Below, one piece after another: positions 1-11,030 of a stretch of DNA of 64,000 nt. Below the pieces are notes generated by a model. That model saw only the letters and a program-made list of their open reading frames with translations. It searched no databases and was not told where the DNA came from. The stretch is from NCBI GenBank assembly GCA_947184155.2, contig CAMXCT020001691.1:637027-701026 (forward strand), read 5' to 3'. The position numbers were made by a program, and so were the translations under genes. This stretch comes from Cladocopium goreaui (taxonomy: Eukaryota; Sar; Dinophyceae; Suessiales; Symbiodiniaceae). How positions within the stretch are numbered: the stretch's first letter is position 1; every line of letters starts with the position of its first letter.

Positions 1-181
1 TTTATCCCCCATAAAGCTTCGTAAAGCGGGTGATGTGCGTCAACTTAGCTATCATAAACCAACTAAAAAATCAATTAAATCATCATTATTGGTTCAAACT
101 CCAACTATGTCACTATGTTCCGATGTGGGGTTGATTGACCGGTTCAATCCCCTTTTTTGTTGGATGAATCTCAATTTTCAG

Positions 182-1162
182 CCAGGAAACGGAGGAGTGG
201 TTAGAGTCCCTGGAGGCTGTGCTCAGCACGCACGGTGGGGTAGCCAGCAGTTCGGGAAACTTGGGTGAAAAAATATGTGGGATGTGAATTTTGATAGGAT
301 ATAATGAAACATTATATATATATATGCACATGGGATATCAATCTAGAGAACTTATGAATGGGACGAACTTATCGGGATGTACATGGGATATCAATCCAAT
401 ATCCGCGGAATATGCATTGATAAATAAATAAATAAATATATATATACATACACACACACACACTATATTTGAATATGTGGTTTTTACCCAATCTTGGTGA
501 AACTTCAGGACTGGGGATGTCCAACTTATCCAAGTTCCATCCAAGTTCTACTGTTTGGCATCTCAATTAACCAAAATGGAGTAGATTCACCGACAGCTGG
601 GATACATGCGCTGGAGAAGCCCTGAAAGTCTTCAATGACTCCTGTCACCCGGCAGTTTCTAGTGATGATCCACACAGAACCGTTAAGGGGATAAGTCCAC
701 ATAGTCATTCTCTGGGGCTGAGAATCAGCCACACAACGACCTGGCGATGATGGGTGACTGGTGATGCTATGTTCATTGATGTCCCGCATCCAATCCACTT
801 TGCTTGTCAATACACCGTAATCGTCCACTACCTCCTAGATTTGGTACCAACAACCAGCAAATCCGCTGAATTCAGGACATATATATATACATATATATAC
901 ATAATCACAATATCAAGTATTTACCCCAACGTAAGCTTCCATTTTCAATGATCAATTGTACCCTAGTAAACTCAGTAAACTCTATTTAGTTCGATGATTT
1001 TCCCACACTGATGTTCATGCGTTCTAATATTTATAGACTATTATCGACATATTTTACCAGAAAACACATGCAATTTTGGTGGATTTTCCAGCGAGCCATC
1101 GCCGGTAACGCTTCCCAGGCCCTACACGGGCACGCTTCTTGCTCCACGAACTGGGGGATGAG
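182..1162 (+). CDS. Two candidate exons resembling the N-terminus of pyruvate dehydrogenase E1 (AceE type)
   Basis: An exon at about 182-234 reads QETEEWLESLEAVLSTH and ends at a GT donor (235). A second starts at 1119 after a CAG acceptor and reads GPTRARFLLHELGDEA when joined in phase (one base plus two). The joined peptide matches the start of homodimeric bacterial-type PDH E1 (ET-x-WL-x-x-E-x-V ... G-x-x-RA-x-x-LL-x-x-L-x-x-EA). In that family this segment precedes the thiamine-diphosphate domains of the enzyme that decarboxylates pyruvate. The exon end near 1162 is uncertain (GC donor at 1163). No later AceE motif could be recognised downstream, so this may be a fragment, a pseudogene, or a chance resemblance over about 32 residues. 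The interval between the exons is AT-rich intron. Confidence 0.4.
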
Positions 1163-1639
1163 GCTTGTTGCAATTTGAACAGCTGGGGTTTGGTAGAACA
1201 AGACATGCGAATTCAAGGGGGTATTTGTACAAATCACAAGACAAGATGATGTAAAATAAATGATGTATAATATATATATATAACTTATAACTCTATAAGG
1301 CACATTTCCGATATGTTTTTCCTAACGATTCACACCGGTGATGCTAGAAATCCTCAAGATCTGAGAAGATGTATGGGATTTGGTGCGTTTTGAGCGCACT
1401 AGAGTCACTTAGTGGGTATTCTTGAGGAATGGCTTTTATATAATTTGCGTCAGGTATTCTTGATCAATGGCTCTTATATTATATATATAATATGTATACA
1501 TACATTCTTCAAGATAGACTGCTGTTGACCTTCAAAAAAAACCTGGAGGATCTAATTTTTCGCCGCATCAACTTTTGAATCAGCTGGCTACTTCATGGGA
1601 TCTGCTGCTCCGGGGCTGTAGGCTCAAGGCTGTTTAAGT

Positions 1640-2385
1640 TCAGGTCCTTTTACATATGGGCTTGTGGTGACCCACAAGCGCGCCATGGCGGCTGGTGCTT
1701 TGCTTCGTCCCTTGGCCATGGATGACCATGGGGATGATCGTTTTTGGTTTTTCAAGAGGTTGGCTAAGGGAACCCGGATTTTCCCCAGAAGATACCATCC
1801 AATACCATCCAATACCATCCAAGACCTAGAATGACCTGGAGCAGTTGAGTTTTTCCAGCTTCCGGCTTCCCAGGGTTGCTGGCAGTCCTGCTTCCGCGGA
1901 GCCTTCCGGCCGCGTGGGTGAGCTTGAGCGATCTGCAAGGTGCAACTGACTGATCCACCATGGATGATTCCCCCCTTGCCATGTTTGATTTCCATGGGGA
2001 AGAACATGAATTTGCGGGCAAATTCAGGCTACAGTACTACAGAACCTTTGTTTTGCTTGGGTGGATTTGATATGTCTTTATCAGAAGCGGTGACACCCCC
2101 AGGAAAACTTGAACGTTTTCTTTGCTGGTTTGATCTGCAGTCCACCCTGTGGCCATCAGATTGGGGGTCACTGGACAGGTGATTTATCTCCTGATGAGCA
2201 TCACACGACTCTCGGTTTCAAGTTTGCCTGAACGTCATTTTTCCATATTTTCCTCTTGAAACGACAATTGGGATATCCCTCAAGAATTGGACCATCACGA
2301 TGGCCTTGGAGGCTTTTGATGGCAAAATGAAGGCCAGCAACCATAAATTCCGCACTTTGGACGATTTGTGACAGTCAATTAGCAG
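1640..2385 (+). other. Coding-like islands, possible exons of an unplaced gene
   Basis: Several short open stretches have exon-like composition and plausible splice sites. At 1650-1732 a frame contains VTHKRAMAAGALLRPLAMDD. At 1877-1940, after a CCCAG acceptor, a frame contains VAGSPASAEPSGRVGELERS. At 2072-2180 a frame contains LERFLCWFDLQSTLWPSDWG and ends at a GT. At 2290-2371 a frame reads ALEAFDGKMKASNHKFRTLD. None is recognised. They share the strand of the gene ending at 5976 and may be its earlier exons, but the phases were not all resolved. An antisense ORF over the first two is probably a shadow. Confidence 0.3.
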
Positions 2386-2573
2386 TCATGAACCCAAGAC
2401 AACAAAACAGAACCATCATTCAATGATATTTCTATATAATATAGTCTATACCTATATATATATAATACGTATATATAATATATATTCTTGGCTTAGATTG
2501 GATGGACTCCATTCTATCCCAGTGTTTCGCGCTTCAATCCCCAATTTTGGGCCCATTTTTTCAGTATTCCCAG

Positions 2574-2674
2574 GCCACCGGAAATCCTGGAGGCGGCGGA
2601 GTTTCTGCAGCAACACGCGCAGGAACTGGAGAATAGTGCCATGGCGGCCCGTGGATCGGCCCGTGAAATTGGAG
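2574..2674 (+). CDS. Candidate internal exon, Glu/Ala-rich
   Basis: After the acceptor TTCCCAG a frame reads PPEILEAAEFLQQHAQELEN and then SAMAARGSAREIG. Its amphipathic, Ala/Glu/Gln-rich composition suggests an alpha-helix. GC content rises sharply against the AT-rich flanks, as in the other exons here. The end is uncertain; a GA donor near 2675 or the following T-rich run would end it. The function is not recognised. Confidence 0.4.
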
Positions 2675-3158
2675 ATCTGTTTTTTTGATTCTTTTTTGGA
2701 GATTTAAATCTTGGATATTTGATGGTTGTTTGATGGTTATTGGAGATTTAAATCTTGGATATTTGATGGTTATTTGATGGTTATTGAGATTTATTCGGAT
2801 CAAATTGATTTAAATCTTACTTCTACATCCATGGATGTAGGTGAAGTTCAGATTTTTTTTTGAAGCGTAAATTTGTAATTCTTAATGAACAAAATCCAAA
2901 ACTCGCAAATGGATGCAAATGGTACGTACTTAATTTGATGTAGAACCATCCATTTGAATATTTTTAATGGTAAACCTCGGACTTTTCTGCTAGGGATTGC
3001 TTGGAAATTGGGACATTTTGGGATATTGCAACCAATGATTATCCCAAATTGGAAGTGGGAAAATGGTCTTCTTCGGGTAATACCTATGAATATATAGTAC
3101 CAATTTTGAAAATCCATCAGAATTTGGTGATTTTGGGAACTATTCTCCCTGATCCAAG

Positions 3159-3246
3159 GTAAAGTGAATCTTTCCACGCTGCTGCTACTGGATCGCGCGG
3201 ACCCCAACGATCCCAACGTGCCCGTGGGACCCTCCCAGGAGCGGCA
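3159..3246 (+). CDS. Candidate internal exon (VNLSTLLLLDRADPNDPNVP)
   Basis: After a CCAAG acceptor the frame reads GKVNLSTLLLLDRADPNDPN, then VPVGPSQERQ, and stops at a CAGTTG donor. GC-rich third positions stand out from the AT-rich introns on both sides. No family is recognised. It is on the strand of, and may belong to, the gene that ends at 5976. Confidence 0.4.
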
Positions 3247-3689
3247 GTTGATGATTCTAGGGGGGGGGCTTATTTTTTCCCAATATGTATATGATATTTA
3301 AATTTAATATGATACTTAAATATTATTAGTACTAATAGTACACATCTATGATTCATATTGGGATACAATGTACTTATTATATCTTATTATATGATACATA
3401 TTGGGATACATAGCTTCAACGGAGCGTCGTCCCGGGATCGCACATTGTCACATCTCCCCAGAGATGGATCCAGATGGATGGGAAAACCATTGGTGAATGG
3501 TAATGAATACTGGTTAATAGCCATGGTTAATACTGGTTAATACTGGTTAATACTGGTTAATAGTGGCTAATAGTGGTCAATCATGATGAATGGAATGATG
3601 ATGAACGGTGATTGATGGTGGATGTTCCATTGCTATGTTTGATTCAGGGTAACGATAAACATGGGCCTTTCTGTCAATGTTGAGCCATA

Positions 3690-4020
3690 CTTGGTTACAG
3701 TTGGTTGTTTGTTGGTGAGTGTCTCCAATCTCTTGAACCTGCTCCAAAAGCTGTTTGGTGAACTCTTCATCGATACTAGCTTGTCATCTTTCCTTTGTTT
3801 GTTTTTACTCGTTTTTAAATTTTACTCGTTTTTATGTATCATTGTTACTTATTAGGCATTTTAATGCATGTTTGTTACTTCAGGCATACTTAGGCGACCA
3901 TCTTTTAATGGCCCCGCATGCCCCTGGTCCATCTGCGTGAGGATGAGTTGGACCAGGTGGAGAAATCCTCAGGTGGCCGTGGACGAAAGATCCTGGAGAA
4001 GGCAGATCACTAGTTCAGTT
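3690..4020 (+). other. Coding-like stretches of uncertain frame
   Basis: At 3710-3778 a frame contains VSNLLNLLQKLFGELFIDTS. At 3945-4005 a frame reads DELDQVEKSSGGRGRKILEK after a GTGAG acceptor, with a GC dinucleotide at its end that could splice in phase 0 to the exon at 4661. The bases just upstream (3914-3944) also look coding in this frame, but a TAA with no acceptor after it blocks that reading. Either the start lies at 3945 or the exon is damaged. Confidence 0.3.
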
Positions 4021-4036
4021 GTCTTGTATATTATTT

Positions 4037-4139
4037 GGGTATGGATCAATACCTATTAATACAATTTTTATGGGGATGAACATCCATTTACCAGCTATTT
4101 TGATGTTCACCAGGGGTACAAGGTTTTGACACACTGCCA
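4037..4139 (+). mobile_element. Introner/MITE family 2, copy 1
   Basis: A roughly 100-bp sequence begins with a TGG(A/G)TCAATACCTAT-like end, contains ATGAACATCCATTTACCAGC in the middle and finishes with GGTTTTGACACACTGCC. Near-identical copies occur at 12394-12487 and 32399-32504, with an inverted copy at 34561-34670. The ends form imperfect inverted repeats (TGGGTCAA / TTGACCCA). All copies lie between predicted exons, in likely introns. No coding capacity is present. Confidence 0.6.
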
Positions 4140-4660
4140 TTTGTTTATTTATTATGATCATGATTATGATGATTGTTTGCGTTATGATTATTATTACTAT
4201 TTTTTTAATGGGAACCGTCACCATTTGATTGTTTTTTATTCACGTGATTTCTAGGCCAAAACGTTTATTTATTGTTGGTACTGGACAATCATTTCTTAAT
4301 GAGCCGAACATGAACTCTTTCTTAAGAAAGAGTTCTTTTGCAGGGCACTGGTACATTGGGCAGCAATGTTGGTAGCAATGTTTGTCTACGCATTTAAAGC
4401 AATGTCGCTGTTTTTCTGAAGACATGGAGGTTTATATAACACAATTTGACCAACAAAGACATGGGCTATACGTGTTGAGTTTTTTCAATACCAAAAGACC
4501 CACAGTGGCCCAGTTCTGGGGAGGTTTTTAGCCGGTTTTTAGCTGTCAGTTCTCAAAAATGGGCTTCACAAAAAAATCCCCATCAAATCCCATAAAATCC
4601 CATTAAGTCACATTAAAATCCCCTAAAATCCCACATTGATAGCCATAAGAACCGGAAAAG

Positions 4661-5976
4661 ATGGAGGAGGTTTTGAGGTTCCCCATGATGCCAAAAGATG
4701 CCTATGCCCTTCCTGTCGAGGCCTTCGCGATGGCAAAACGTCTCAGAAGTCATGAGGGCAACGTGGTGGCTAGTGCAACTGGGATCTGAGAATTCCCACA
4801 GTGTTCCCATGGACGAAAAAGCTGTTGAGTCGGAATCAAATTGGGGTTGGCTCAAATTTATTGCCACCCATCGTCCCATCGTTATCATTTTGGAATTTGC
4901 GAATGCTGGAGATTAACATTTCTGGGTCCACTGGTCCCCCATTCTTGATCCAGAGCCACTTCTCATGGCGCCATGGTCGAGGTGGGCATGCACCCAGTGA
5001 AATCGGTCAACAAAGGATGAGCAGTTGGAACAAATCTCTACGATTGGTAGATTATGAATGATTATGACATATTATGACATATTCTCCAAGCTTGGGACTC
5101 ATCCCATGTGCCATCCTAGATCATCTTGACCATTTCTGAAACCAGGAACATCATTTCACATATATACATCTTCCTAAGCCAATCTTTTCGTGGTGCCCCA
5201 GGCAGTGGAGATCTTCAGTCCAGGGAACTGCTTGACGAAGATCCTGTACCTCCTCTATCGACCCTTGGCACACATTTTGGATCATTGTGTCAAGTCAGGC
5301 ACAAAGGTATAACTGGATGAAAAACCCACCAAGTTGATAGCTGGATAGCTTGATTTTTGTCAGGAAGCAGTTGATAAGACCATCCTGGATATTTGGAAGA
5401 AAAATGCCCAGATGGCTGGGTGATTGAAACAGAGCTCGGAGAACGTCTCCAAGATCCTTTCCGTTCCAGTCTTTGCTGAAGTGAAAAGAAGTCTAGCAAT
5501 GTCTTCAAACAACAACTTTTGCATTTCATACAGAGTTCAAATTTAATTTCCCATACAGATCCATACAGCTTGATTGATACTTGATACCATGTTTTGTTGT
5601 TTGAGTGACCGGCATTCATCATTTGGGAAACCACATGGTACTGTATCAATTTTCAACACGATTCCGAACCGCCCAAACCCAAGGATTTAGTGACGAGGAC
5701 GACTTTCCATACTTGCCTCGAAAGTTGGGCCCTTGCCACTGGTCCAAACTGCCGGGGTGGCCTCCTTGATCCAGAGATCTTCCTAGATCCTGACACCTCC
5801 AGATACCCAGCAAACAGATGTTAAAAGTATATGAAACAAGTGATTTTTAACCTTGAAATCATTGTTTTCCTCCATATTTTTTACGGTTGGAGATCAAGGT
5901 TGACCGAACTTTGCCCGGAGGTAATGTCTTCAGATTCGACGTGGGAGAACTGAGTAGTGGTGGACTCTTCGACTAG
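4661..5976 (+). CDS. 3' half of an unidentified multi-exon gene (six phase-consistent exons)
   Basis: Exons at 4661-4782, 4954-5015, 5206-5306, 5364-5419, 5691-5756 and 5934-5976 join with matching phases (2, 1, 0, 2, 2) and end with TAG. All introns end in AG; donors are GA after exons 1 and 2 and GT after exons 3 to 5. The peptide runs through MEEVLRFPMMPKDAYALPVE, AMVEVGMHPVKSVNK, VEIFSPGNCLTKILYLLYRP, EAVDKTILDIWKKNAQMAG, DEDDFPYLPRKLGPCHWSKL and FDVGELSSGGLFD. It is about 145 residues, soluble-looking, with a hydrophobic stretch around KILYLLYRPLAHIL. No family is recognised. The 5' exons probably lie upstream (see 2574, 3159, 3945). For the third exon an alternative acceptor at 5201 keeps a different phase. 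Confidence 0.6.
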
Positions 5977-7049
5977 ACGCGGACAGCGGAGTGAAAAGGG
6001 AACAAAACATTCGTACAGGCTGAGGTTGGAGGAACTTGTGTTCATGAAAGACCCTGAAACTCCCCTCTAGCTGTTTAATGTAGCGAACTGGAAAATCATC
6101 ATAAATCATAAATCATTGAACCATGGTAAATACGTTAAACAACCAGAGAGTAGTTATTTTTATTTTTCGATTTTCGATCGACGATTTTTCGTCTGGAGTT
6201 TGTTCCACATTCTTTGAACAAATCATTCGGCAACAGATTTTCTGCAAGGCTTGTTGGTAAGTTGAGACTGATCAACGCGTGGTAATATAGGTACATACGT
6301 GCATTGTGCAATCTACGAATCTATTGTGATCTATTGTTGCACAGTTGCACATTGGCATACAATGTATTTGAATGCGCTATAGATATAAGGACTATAAGAT
6401 GAATATCATCCATGTCTGAATTGTTGTATGCATGATTGCTACAGTAGATTCGTTGATGTATACATAGATCATTTGCCAAGTAAACTATGATAAATTGTTA
6501 CACATTGCTATAGCATATGCTATGTATGGTACCCATACACATATAAAACATATTCTATACCCATTCTATGGATTCCCATGATGCGATGGATGAAAGTACA
6601 ACTGAACAGTATCTATCAATTATTATGAACAACTTTATGGTATTTGAACTATGATTGTAAATTCATCTTACGATTACTGAGAGTATAAATATATATTCCA
6701 ATATATCTACCATGTACCAAATATACCATATATTACCATATTTATAGATACATCAGATCTTATCAGTAGCATGAGAATTGGGATTTGACCATATATATTT
6801 CTATATTTCTACCATACTTCACTATAGAAAACTAACAGTTTGCTATGGAAAATCAACATGTCTAATGGGTAATTCAACTATTTCTATGGCCATTTTCAAT
6901 AGCAAACTGCTAAATTACCAGAAGGTATAAGTTGGTGATATCTACCATAAACATCCATAAACCATAGTGAAATTGGAGTTATAAACCAACTTACCATTAA
7001 CCAACTTAGTATAGATGTTAGTTTACCAGAGGGTATATCATCCTCGAAG
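5977..7049. other. Interval without a recognised gene; decayed inverted-repeat element at 6829-6928
   Basis: After the TAG at 5974-5976 the DNA turns AT-rich with no convincing exon. At about 6829-6928 a sequence with GTTTGCTATGGAAAATCAAC and, further on, TTACCAGAAGGTA looks like a decayed copy of introner family 1 that has lost the left TACCCTCTGG end. Stretches near 6300-6800 are rich in TA-type simple sequence. Confidence 0.5.
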
Positions 7050-7145
7050 AGTATGGAAGTTTCGATCATCTTCGCGGACCAGGCGGTACGAAAAGGTGTG
7101 CCCATCTCCGCCTCCATCACCACGCCCATGTGCGCCCTGCCACCG
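7050..7145 (+). CDS. Candidate internal exon (VSIIFADQAVRKGVPISASI)
   Basis: A GC-rich island after an AG acceptor reads MEVSIIFADQAVRKGVPISA, then SITTPMCALPP, and ends at a GT donor (7146). It lies about 15 bp downstream of a family-1 introner right end (TTACCAGAGGGTA at about 7023-7035), the arrangement expected if that element supplied the intron end. The protein family is not recognised. Neighbouring exons of the same gene could not be assigned. Confidence 0.45.
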
Positions 7146-7475
7146 GTGGTTTTAACCGGATATTCCATGGCTTAGCGACAAGAACGGGGATGTTTACCAA
7201 CCACATCCAACCACAAAAGGGATATGATGTGGATATACGTGGATATACGTGGATATACGTGGATATCTTGGGTCTTGCAAAGGTTTCAACAATCAAACAT
7301 TGGTAATGACCATATTGCAATAGAGATATCAGTGGATAGAATGGCATTAAACCAATAATTAGGGGATACTCTGGGCGTAACAAAACCAGCAAGTAGATCC
7401 GGCTGCATGGCTAATGGGGTTTAACATGGTTTAAGATAGTGAACACATTGGATTTGGCCATCAATCAATGGAATT

Positions 7476-7588
7476 TAGCCTCTGGTAAACTAACATAGCG
7501 AACTGAAAGATCCACCATTTTTCATGGGAAAATCCACTATTTCGACTGGGCCATTTTCAATAGCAAACTGTTAAATTACCAGAGGGTA
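7476..7588. mobile_element. Introner/MITE family 1, copy at 7476
   Basis: The left end is TAGCCTCTGGTAAACTAACA and the right end TTAAATTACCAGAGGGTA, inverted repeats of each other over about 20 bp with few mismatches. The interior carries the family signature CCATTTTCAATAGCAAA. The left end has one change in the outer TACCC. Confidence 0.75.
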
Positions 7589-7799
7589 CCCATGAACAGC
7601 TTTGGTCACGCTGATCCCACTCCTTTGTTGGGGCGGTTGGAGGATACCTCCTTTGGCTGGGAAGCCAACATATCCCTCCATAATTCCCTAAACAACTGTA
7701 CTGTTGTGCCATATTATCCATACATTGAAGCGATCTACAACTTGTTTGGTCGGGTCCAGAGTATAAATCATCAGTTTTCCGTTTTTTTTCCCCTATGAC

Positions 7800-8050
7800 A
7801 CCTCTTGTGGAAGGTGAATCACGGCCTACGCATTGAGGTCTGTGAAAAGTGTTTGTTGCGTTCCAGCAATGCGTTAAAACCAATCAAAACGACACCATTG
7901 AAACCCAACTTTCGATAGCCCGAAAGTCCCCGAGGGCTTCAAGTGGCATTTCCAGCCCTGTCATCCGTGCCATGTCCCTGCCTTTAGCAGCTGTGAAACA
8001 TGGGATGCGGAGGCAGAAGGTTAGGCCTCAAAAGGACCGATCAAACGCCC
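7800..8050 (+). other. Two coding-like islands
   Basis: At 7801-7877 a frame reads LWKVNHGLRIEVCEKCLLRS. At 7913-8062 a frame reads SIARKSPRASSGISSPVIRA then MSLPLAAVKHGMRRQK. Both are GC-richer than their surroundings and on the plus strand. Splice sites were not resolved and no family is recognised. Confidence 0.3.
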
Positions 8051-8362
8051 TACAAATCCCAACATAGGTTTGTCTGAACATAGTATACTGGTAGTAGGAT
8101 ATATGTATAATCAAATTTTGATGGTAAAACGGTTAATCGCCAGACAGACCCATATATATATATATTATATAAAACATATTTTACTCAAGTCCCAACATGA
8201 AAACTGCCTCAAAATTGCAAACATAAAAGCCAATTTTATTAAGACACCATGCGGCCATCATGCGTATTCAACATGTCCAAGTCCACAAGTCCTGAGATGT
8301 TGTGGAGGGTCCAGGCTGTTCGTTCTGAGAATTTAGTGGGAAACTCTATTCAATTCACTATG

Positions 8363-8466
8363 TACCCTCTGGTAAAATAACATAACTATGGAAAATCACC
8401 ATTTATAGTGAGTTTTCCCATGAAACATGGTGATTTTCCATAGTTATCTGATTTTACCAGAGGGTA
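8363..8466. mobile_element. Introner/MITE family 1, near-perfect palindromic copy
   Basis: It starts TACCCTCTGGTAAAATAACA and ends TGATTTTACCAGAGGGTA. Internally ACTATGGAAAATCACCAT is mirrored by ATGGTGATTTTCCATAGT, so nearly the whole 104 bp folds into one hairpin. This is one of the cleanest copies and defines the family. Confidence 0.85.
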
Positions 8467-8512
8467 CCCCTATCAAAATGGCTATTTTGGGGGTATCCCC
8501 CAATTTTCACAG

Positions 8513-8650
8513 CGGCATTGCGATGGCTGGCCTGACCTCCTTGCAGCGCCTTGCCGTGCCATGCTGCGGCTGCTGCGATGGAGATGGGGCGGCTGGGGCG
8601 AGCGCCGAAGCAGGGGATCCTAAGCGGAGCAGTGGCTGCGAAATCCCAAT
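8513..8650 (+). CDS. Candidate exon, Ala/Gly/Cys-rich
   Basis: After TTTTCACAG a frame reads GIAMAGLTSLQRLAVPCCGC then CDGDGAAGASAEAGDPKR. The island is strongly GC-rich within AT-rich DNA and begins about 45 bp after the introner that ends at 8466. A second frame (RHCDGWPDLLAAPCRAMLRL) is also open over part of it, so the frame is uncertain. No family is recognised. Confidence 0.35.
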
Positions 8651-9319
8651 TTACAATGTTTTAACCATCAATTGGGTGTGTCTGAAAATGTCGTGTACCC
8701 CTAAACCCAATGGTTAATGAATGTTAATGATCAGACAATCCCTATTAAATGGCTATTTCATTGGGAATATACCCTATTTTCAGACAAACTCAATTAGGGT
8801 TAAACCATGAATTAGGGTTAAACCAGCAGCATTTTGATGGGTTTTAACCATCGATTCGGCGGGTTCAAACTCCAAAACCCCGTCAATTCTGGACTTAGAC
8901 CCATGATTTAACCATGAATTATATGGGGGTTAAATATTGAGTGGTTGATGATAGGGTCTTGTATCTATCTGAAATATCTAAATCTATCCAATATCTGCAA
9001 TCTATGGGAATGATCATCCATTGATTCTGGGTGTTTCCCGTTCGGAAAACCAGCCGGTTTTTAAGAGCTCATTTGATGCTATCCAGGAGCTGGGAAACCT
9101 CCAATCATTGGGTATTTTGCCATGAAGAGATGTGGAGCTTTGCATGAGCCGGCTCAATTGTAGCCTAGCTGCTAAGCTCAAAGAAAACTGTAACATCAGA
9201 TTGCCAGCTTAGGACCAGACCGTGCACCTATCATCACCTATCCACGATGCCCTCGGTGACCAATCCCTCAGGTGCATCGCAGCGGGCGGCCCACCGTTCC
9301 GGGCATGAAGCGCCCGACA

Positions 9320-9396
9320 AGGACACGAGGGAGGCTGGTTCTGGGACCCCAAGACCTTCCGTACGAAAATCGACCACTACGAAAAAGGGCATTGGG
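9320..9396 (+). CDS. Candidate exon (GWFWDPKTFRTKIDHYEKGH)
   Basis: One of three frames reads GGWFWDPKTFRTKIDHYEKG then HWG and stops at a GT donor (GGGGTTCACC). Its Trp/Phe/Lys-rich composition looks more protein-like than the two longer open frames over the same bases, which are Ser/Thr/Arg-rich. The acceptor is probably an AG near 9320-9330. The function is not recognised. Confidence 0.35.
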
Positions 9397-10281
9397 GTTC
9401 ACCATGTTGAAAAACACACGTGGGAATTGTGGCATCACGGGGATGTGCGGGACGGAGATATGATAAAAGCATCAGCTCATCAGCAATGGTGAACTTCGCA
9501 TCTTTGGTGCGTCGTATCTCCATATTTCTTACGGACCCATAGTTTCTCGCTAAAGCACATTGAACAAAACCCGAAGATCCAGGTTTCGTTTCTTCATAAA
9601 TTCAACACATGCTTTACAGCCATTGTTAATCATAAATTTCCACCATGAAATGGGGCCTATCATTCCCTATGGCTGAACTCTAGGAACTGCTCCGCCTCTT
9701 GCGCTGTCCGGAAGGATTGCGCCGCTGGCGCCAACTGCAGGATAGGGAGCTTGGGGGGAGCTAGGGGAAATGGTTCATTTGGGTTGACAAACATGATGTG
9801 GCTAGAAATGTTAACACCATATAAACATGATGATCAACATTATGATTTTCATGGTTTTTATATGAAATTCATGAACACCATCAAAATGCGTCCCATAATT
9901 TGACCATCCCCAGTGACCGAGCATCATGTTGCATCTACAATACTCATACAGTGTACGTACACCAATCACTATAAATTGACATTGGATCTGTGGACAAATC
10001 CCAATGATCCCAATATATATCCCAATGATCCTAATTTCAATAATCCCAATCAATATAGTACTTAAGGTAGATATTGGACAATTCATGGGGTTCCAAGGAC
10101 AATGATCTACAAGAAAGTGGTGGGTTTTTTCATATCGATGGTAGTTTGCAGGAGGGTAGTATTACGCGCAAACACCCCGATTCGCCCACACCCCTTCTCT
10201 GCTGTACACTTGGGGATATCAAACGTTAGACTTTACATTCAATTGGGAAGATCAACAAGGGTATTTAGGGAATATAAGTTT

Positions 10282-10718
10282 CCCACCCCCGTTAAACTTT
10301 ATATTCATTGAAGATCTTCAATAAGGGTTTAATTCTCCCACCCCCGTTACACTTCTACATTCATTGAAGATCTTCAATAAGGGTTTAATTCTCCCACCCC
10401 CGTTAAACTTCTACATTCATTGAAGATCTTCAATAAGGGTTTAATTCTCCCACCCCCGTTAAACTTCTACATTCATTGAAGATCTCCAATAAGGGTTTAA
10501 TTCTCCCACCCCCGTTAAACTTCTACATTCATTGAAGATCTTCAATAAGGGTTTAATTCTCCCACCCCCGTTAAACTTCTACATTCATTGAAGATCTTCA
10601 ATAAGGGTTTAGTTCTCCCACCCCCATTAAACTCCTACATTCATTGAAGATCTTCAATAAGGGTTTAGTTCTCCCACCCCCGTTAAACTCTACATTCATT
10701 GAAGATCTTCAATAAGGG

Positions 10719-10721
<3 letters not shown>
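10282..10721. repeat. 56-bp tandem repeat, eight copies
   Basis: The unit contains CATTCATTGAAGATCTTCAA and TAAGGGTTTAATTCTCCCAC. The motif TTGAAGATCTTCAA is itself palindromic. The spacing is exactly 56 bp across eight copies (anchors at 10311, 10367, 10423, 10479, 10535, 10591, 10647 and 10703), with few substitutions, so expansion is recent. It is followed by a (GAT)n tract. Confidence 0.9.

Positions 10722-10761
<40 letters not shown>
10722..10761. repeat. (GAT)n microsatellite
   Basis: About 13 uninterrupted GAT triplets directly abut the last unit of the 56-bp array. Other microsatellites in the window are (CAT)n near 11656-11682 and a mixed (CAC)/(CAT) tract at 34976-35090. Confidence 0.9.
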
Positions 10762-10861
10762 TGTAAGAGACTCGCACAGGTCCCTATGCTGTGCGTGCCG
10801 ATATACAACATGAAGTTAGCCATGATGCAAAAAACTCCCATTTTTATCACGTTTTCAGCAC

Positions 10862-10916
10862 ATACGAAGATGGCCGCCGACAAGCGCGGGCAAATCGAGG
10901 TGTTTGCCCGTAGTAT
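10862..10916 (+). CDS. Candidate exon abutting an introner
   Basis: After GTTTTCAGC the frame reads AHTKMAADKRGQIEVFARSI and runs directly into the introner that starts at 10917. If the exon ends at the element, the introner supplies the donor. A homologous inverted segment occurs at about 10156-10189, so this could also be repeat DNA rather than host coding sequence. Confidence 0.3.
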
Positions 10917-11030
10917 TACCCTCTGGTTATTTAACATAGCCATGGAAAATGCCCCATAGAAATAGATGGTTTACCTATTTACAGCATGGGTGGATCTTTC
11001 CATGGCTATGTTAGTCATAACCAGAGGGTA
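10917..11030. mobile_element. Introner/MITE family 1, copy at 10917
   Basis: It starts TACCCTCTGGTTATTTAACA and ends TAGTCATAACCAGAGGGTA. The inner pair is CATAGCCATGGAAA / TTTCCATGGCTATG. The terminal inverted repeats are about 30 bp. Confidence 0.8.

Noticed and set aside
1624..2021. Minus-strand ORFs of 85 and 127 codons
   Set aside because: They run antisense to plus-strand islands that better fit splice sites, and contain repeat-like WMVLDGIGWY from a short tandem AATACCATCC repeat.
10282..10721. CRISPR-like regular spacing
   Set aside because: The 56-bp units are identical throughout with no variable spacers; this is a tandem repeat in a eukaryotic genome.
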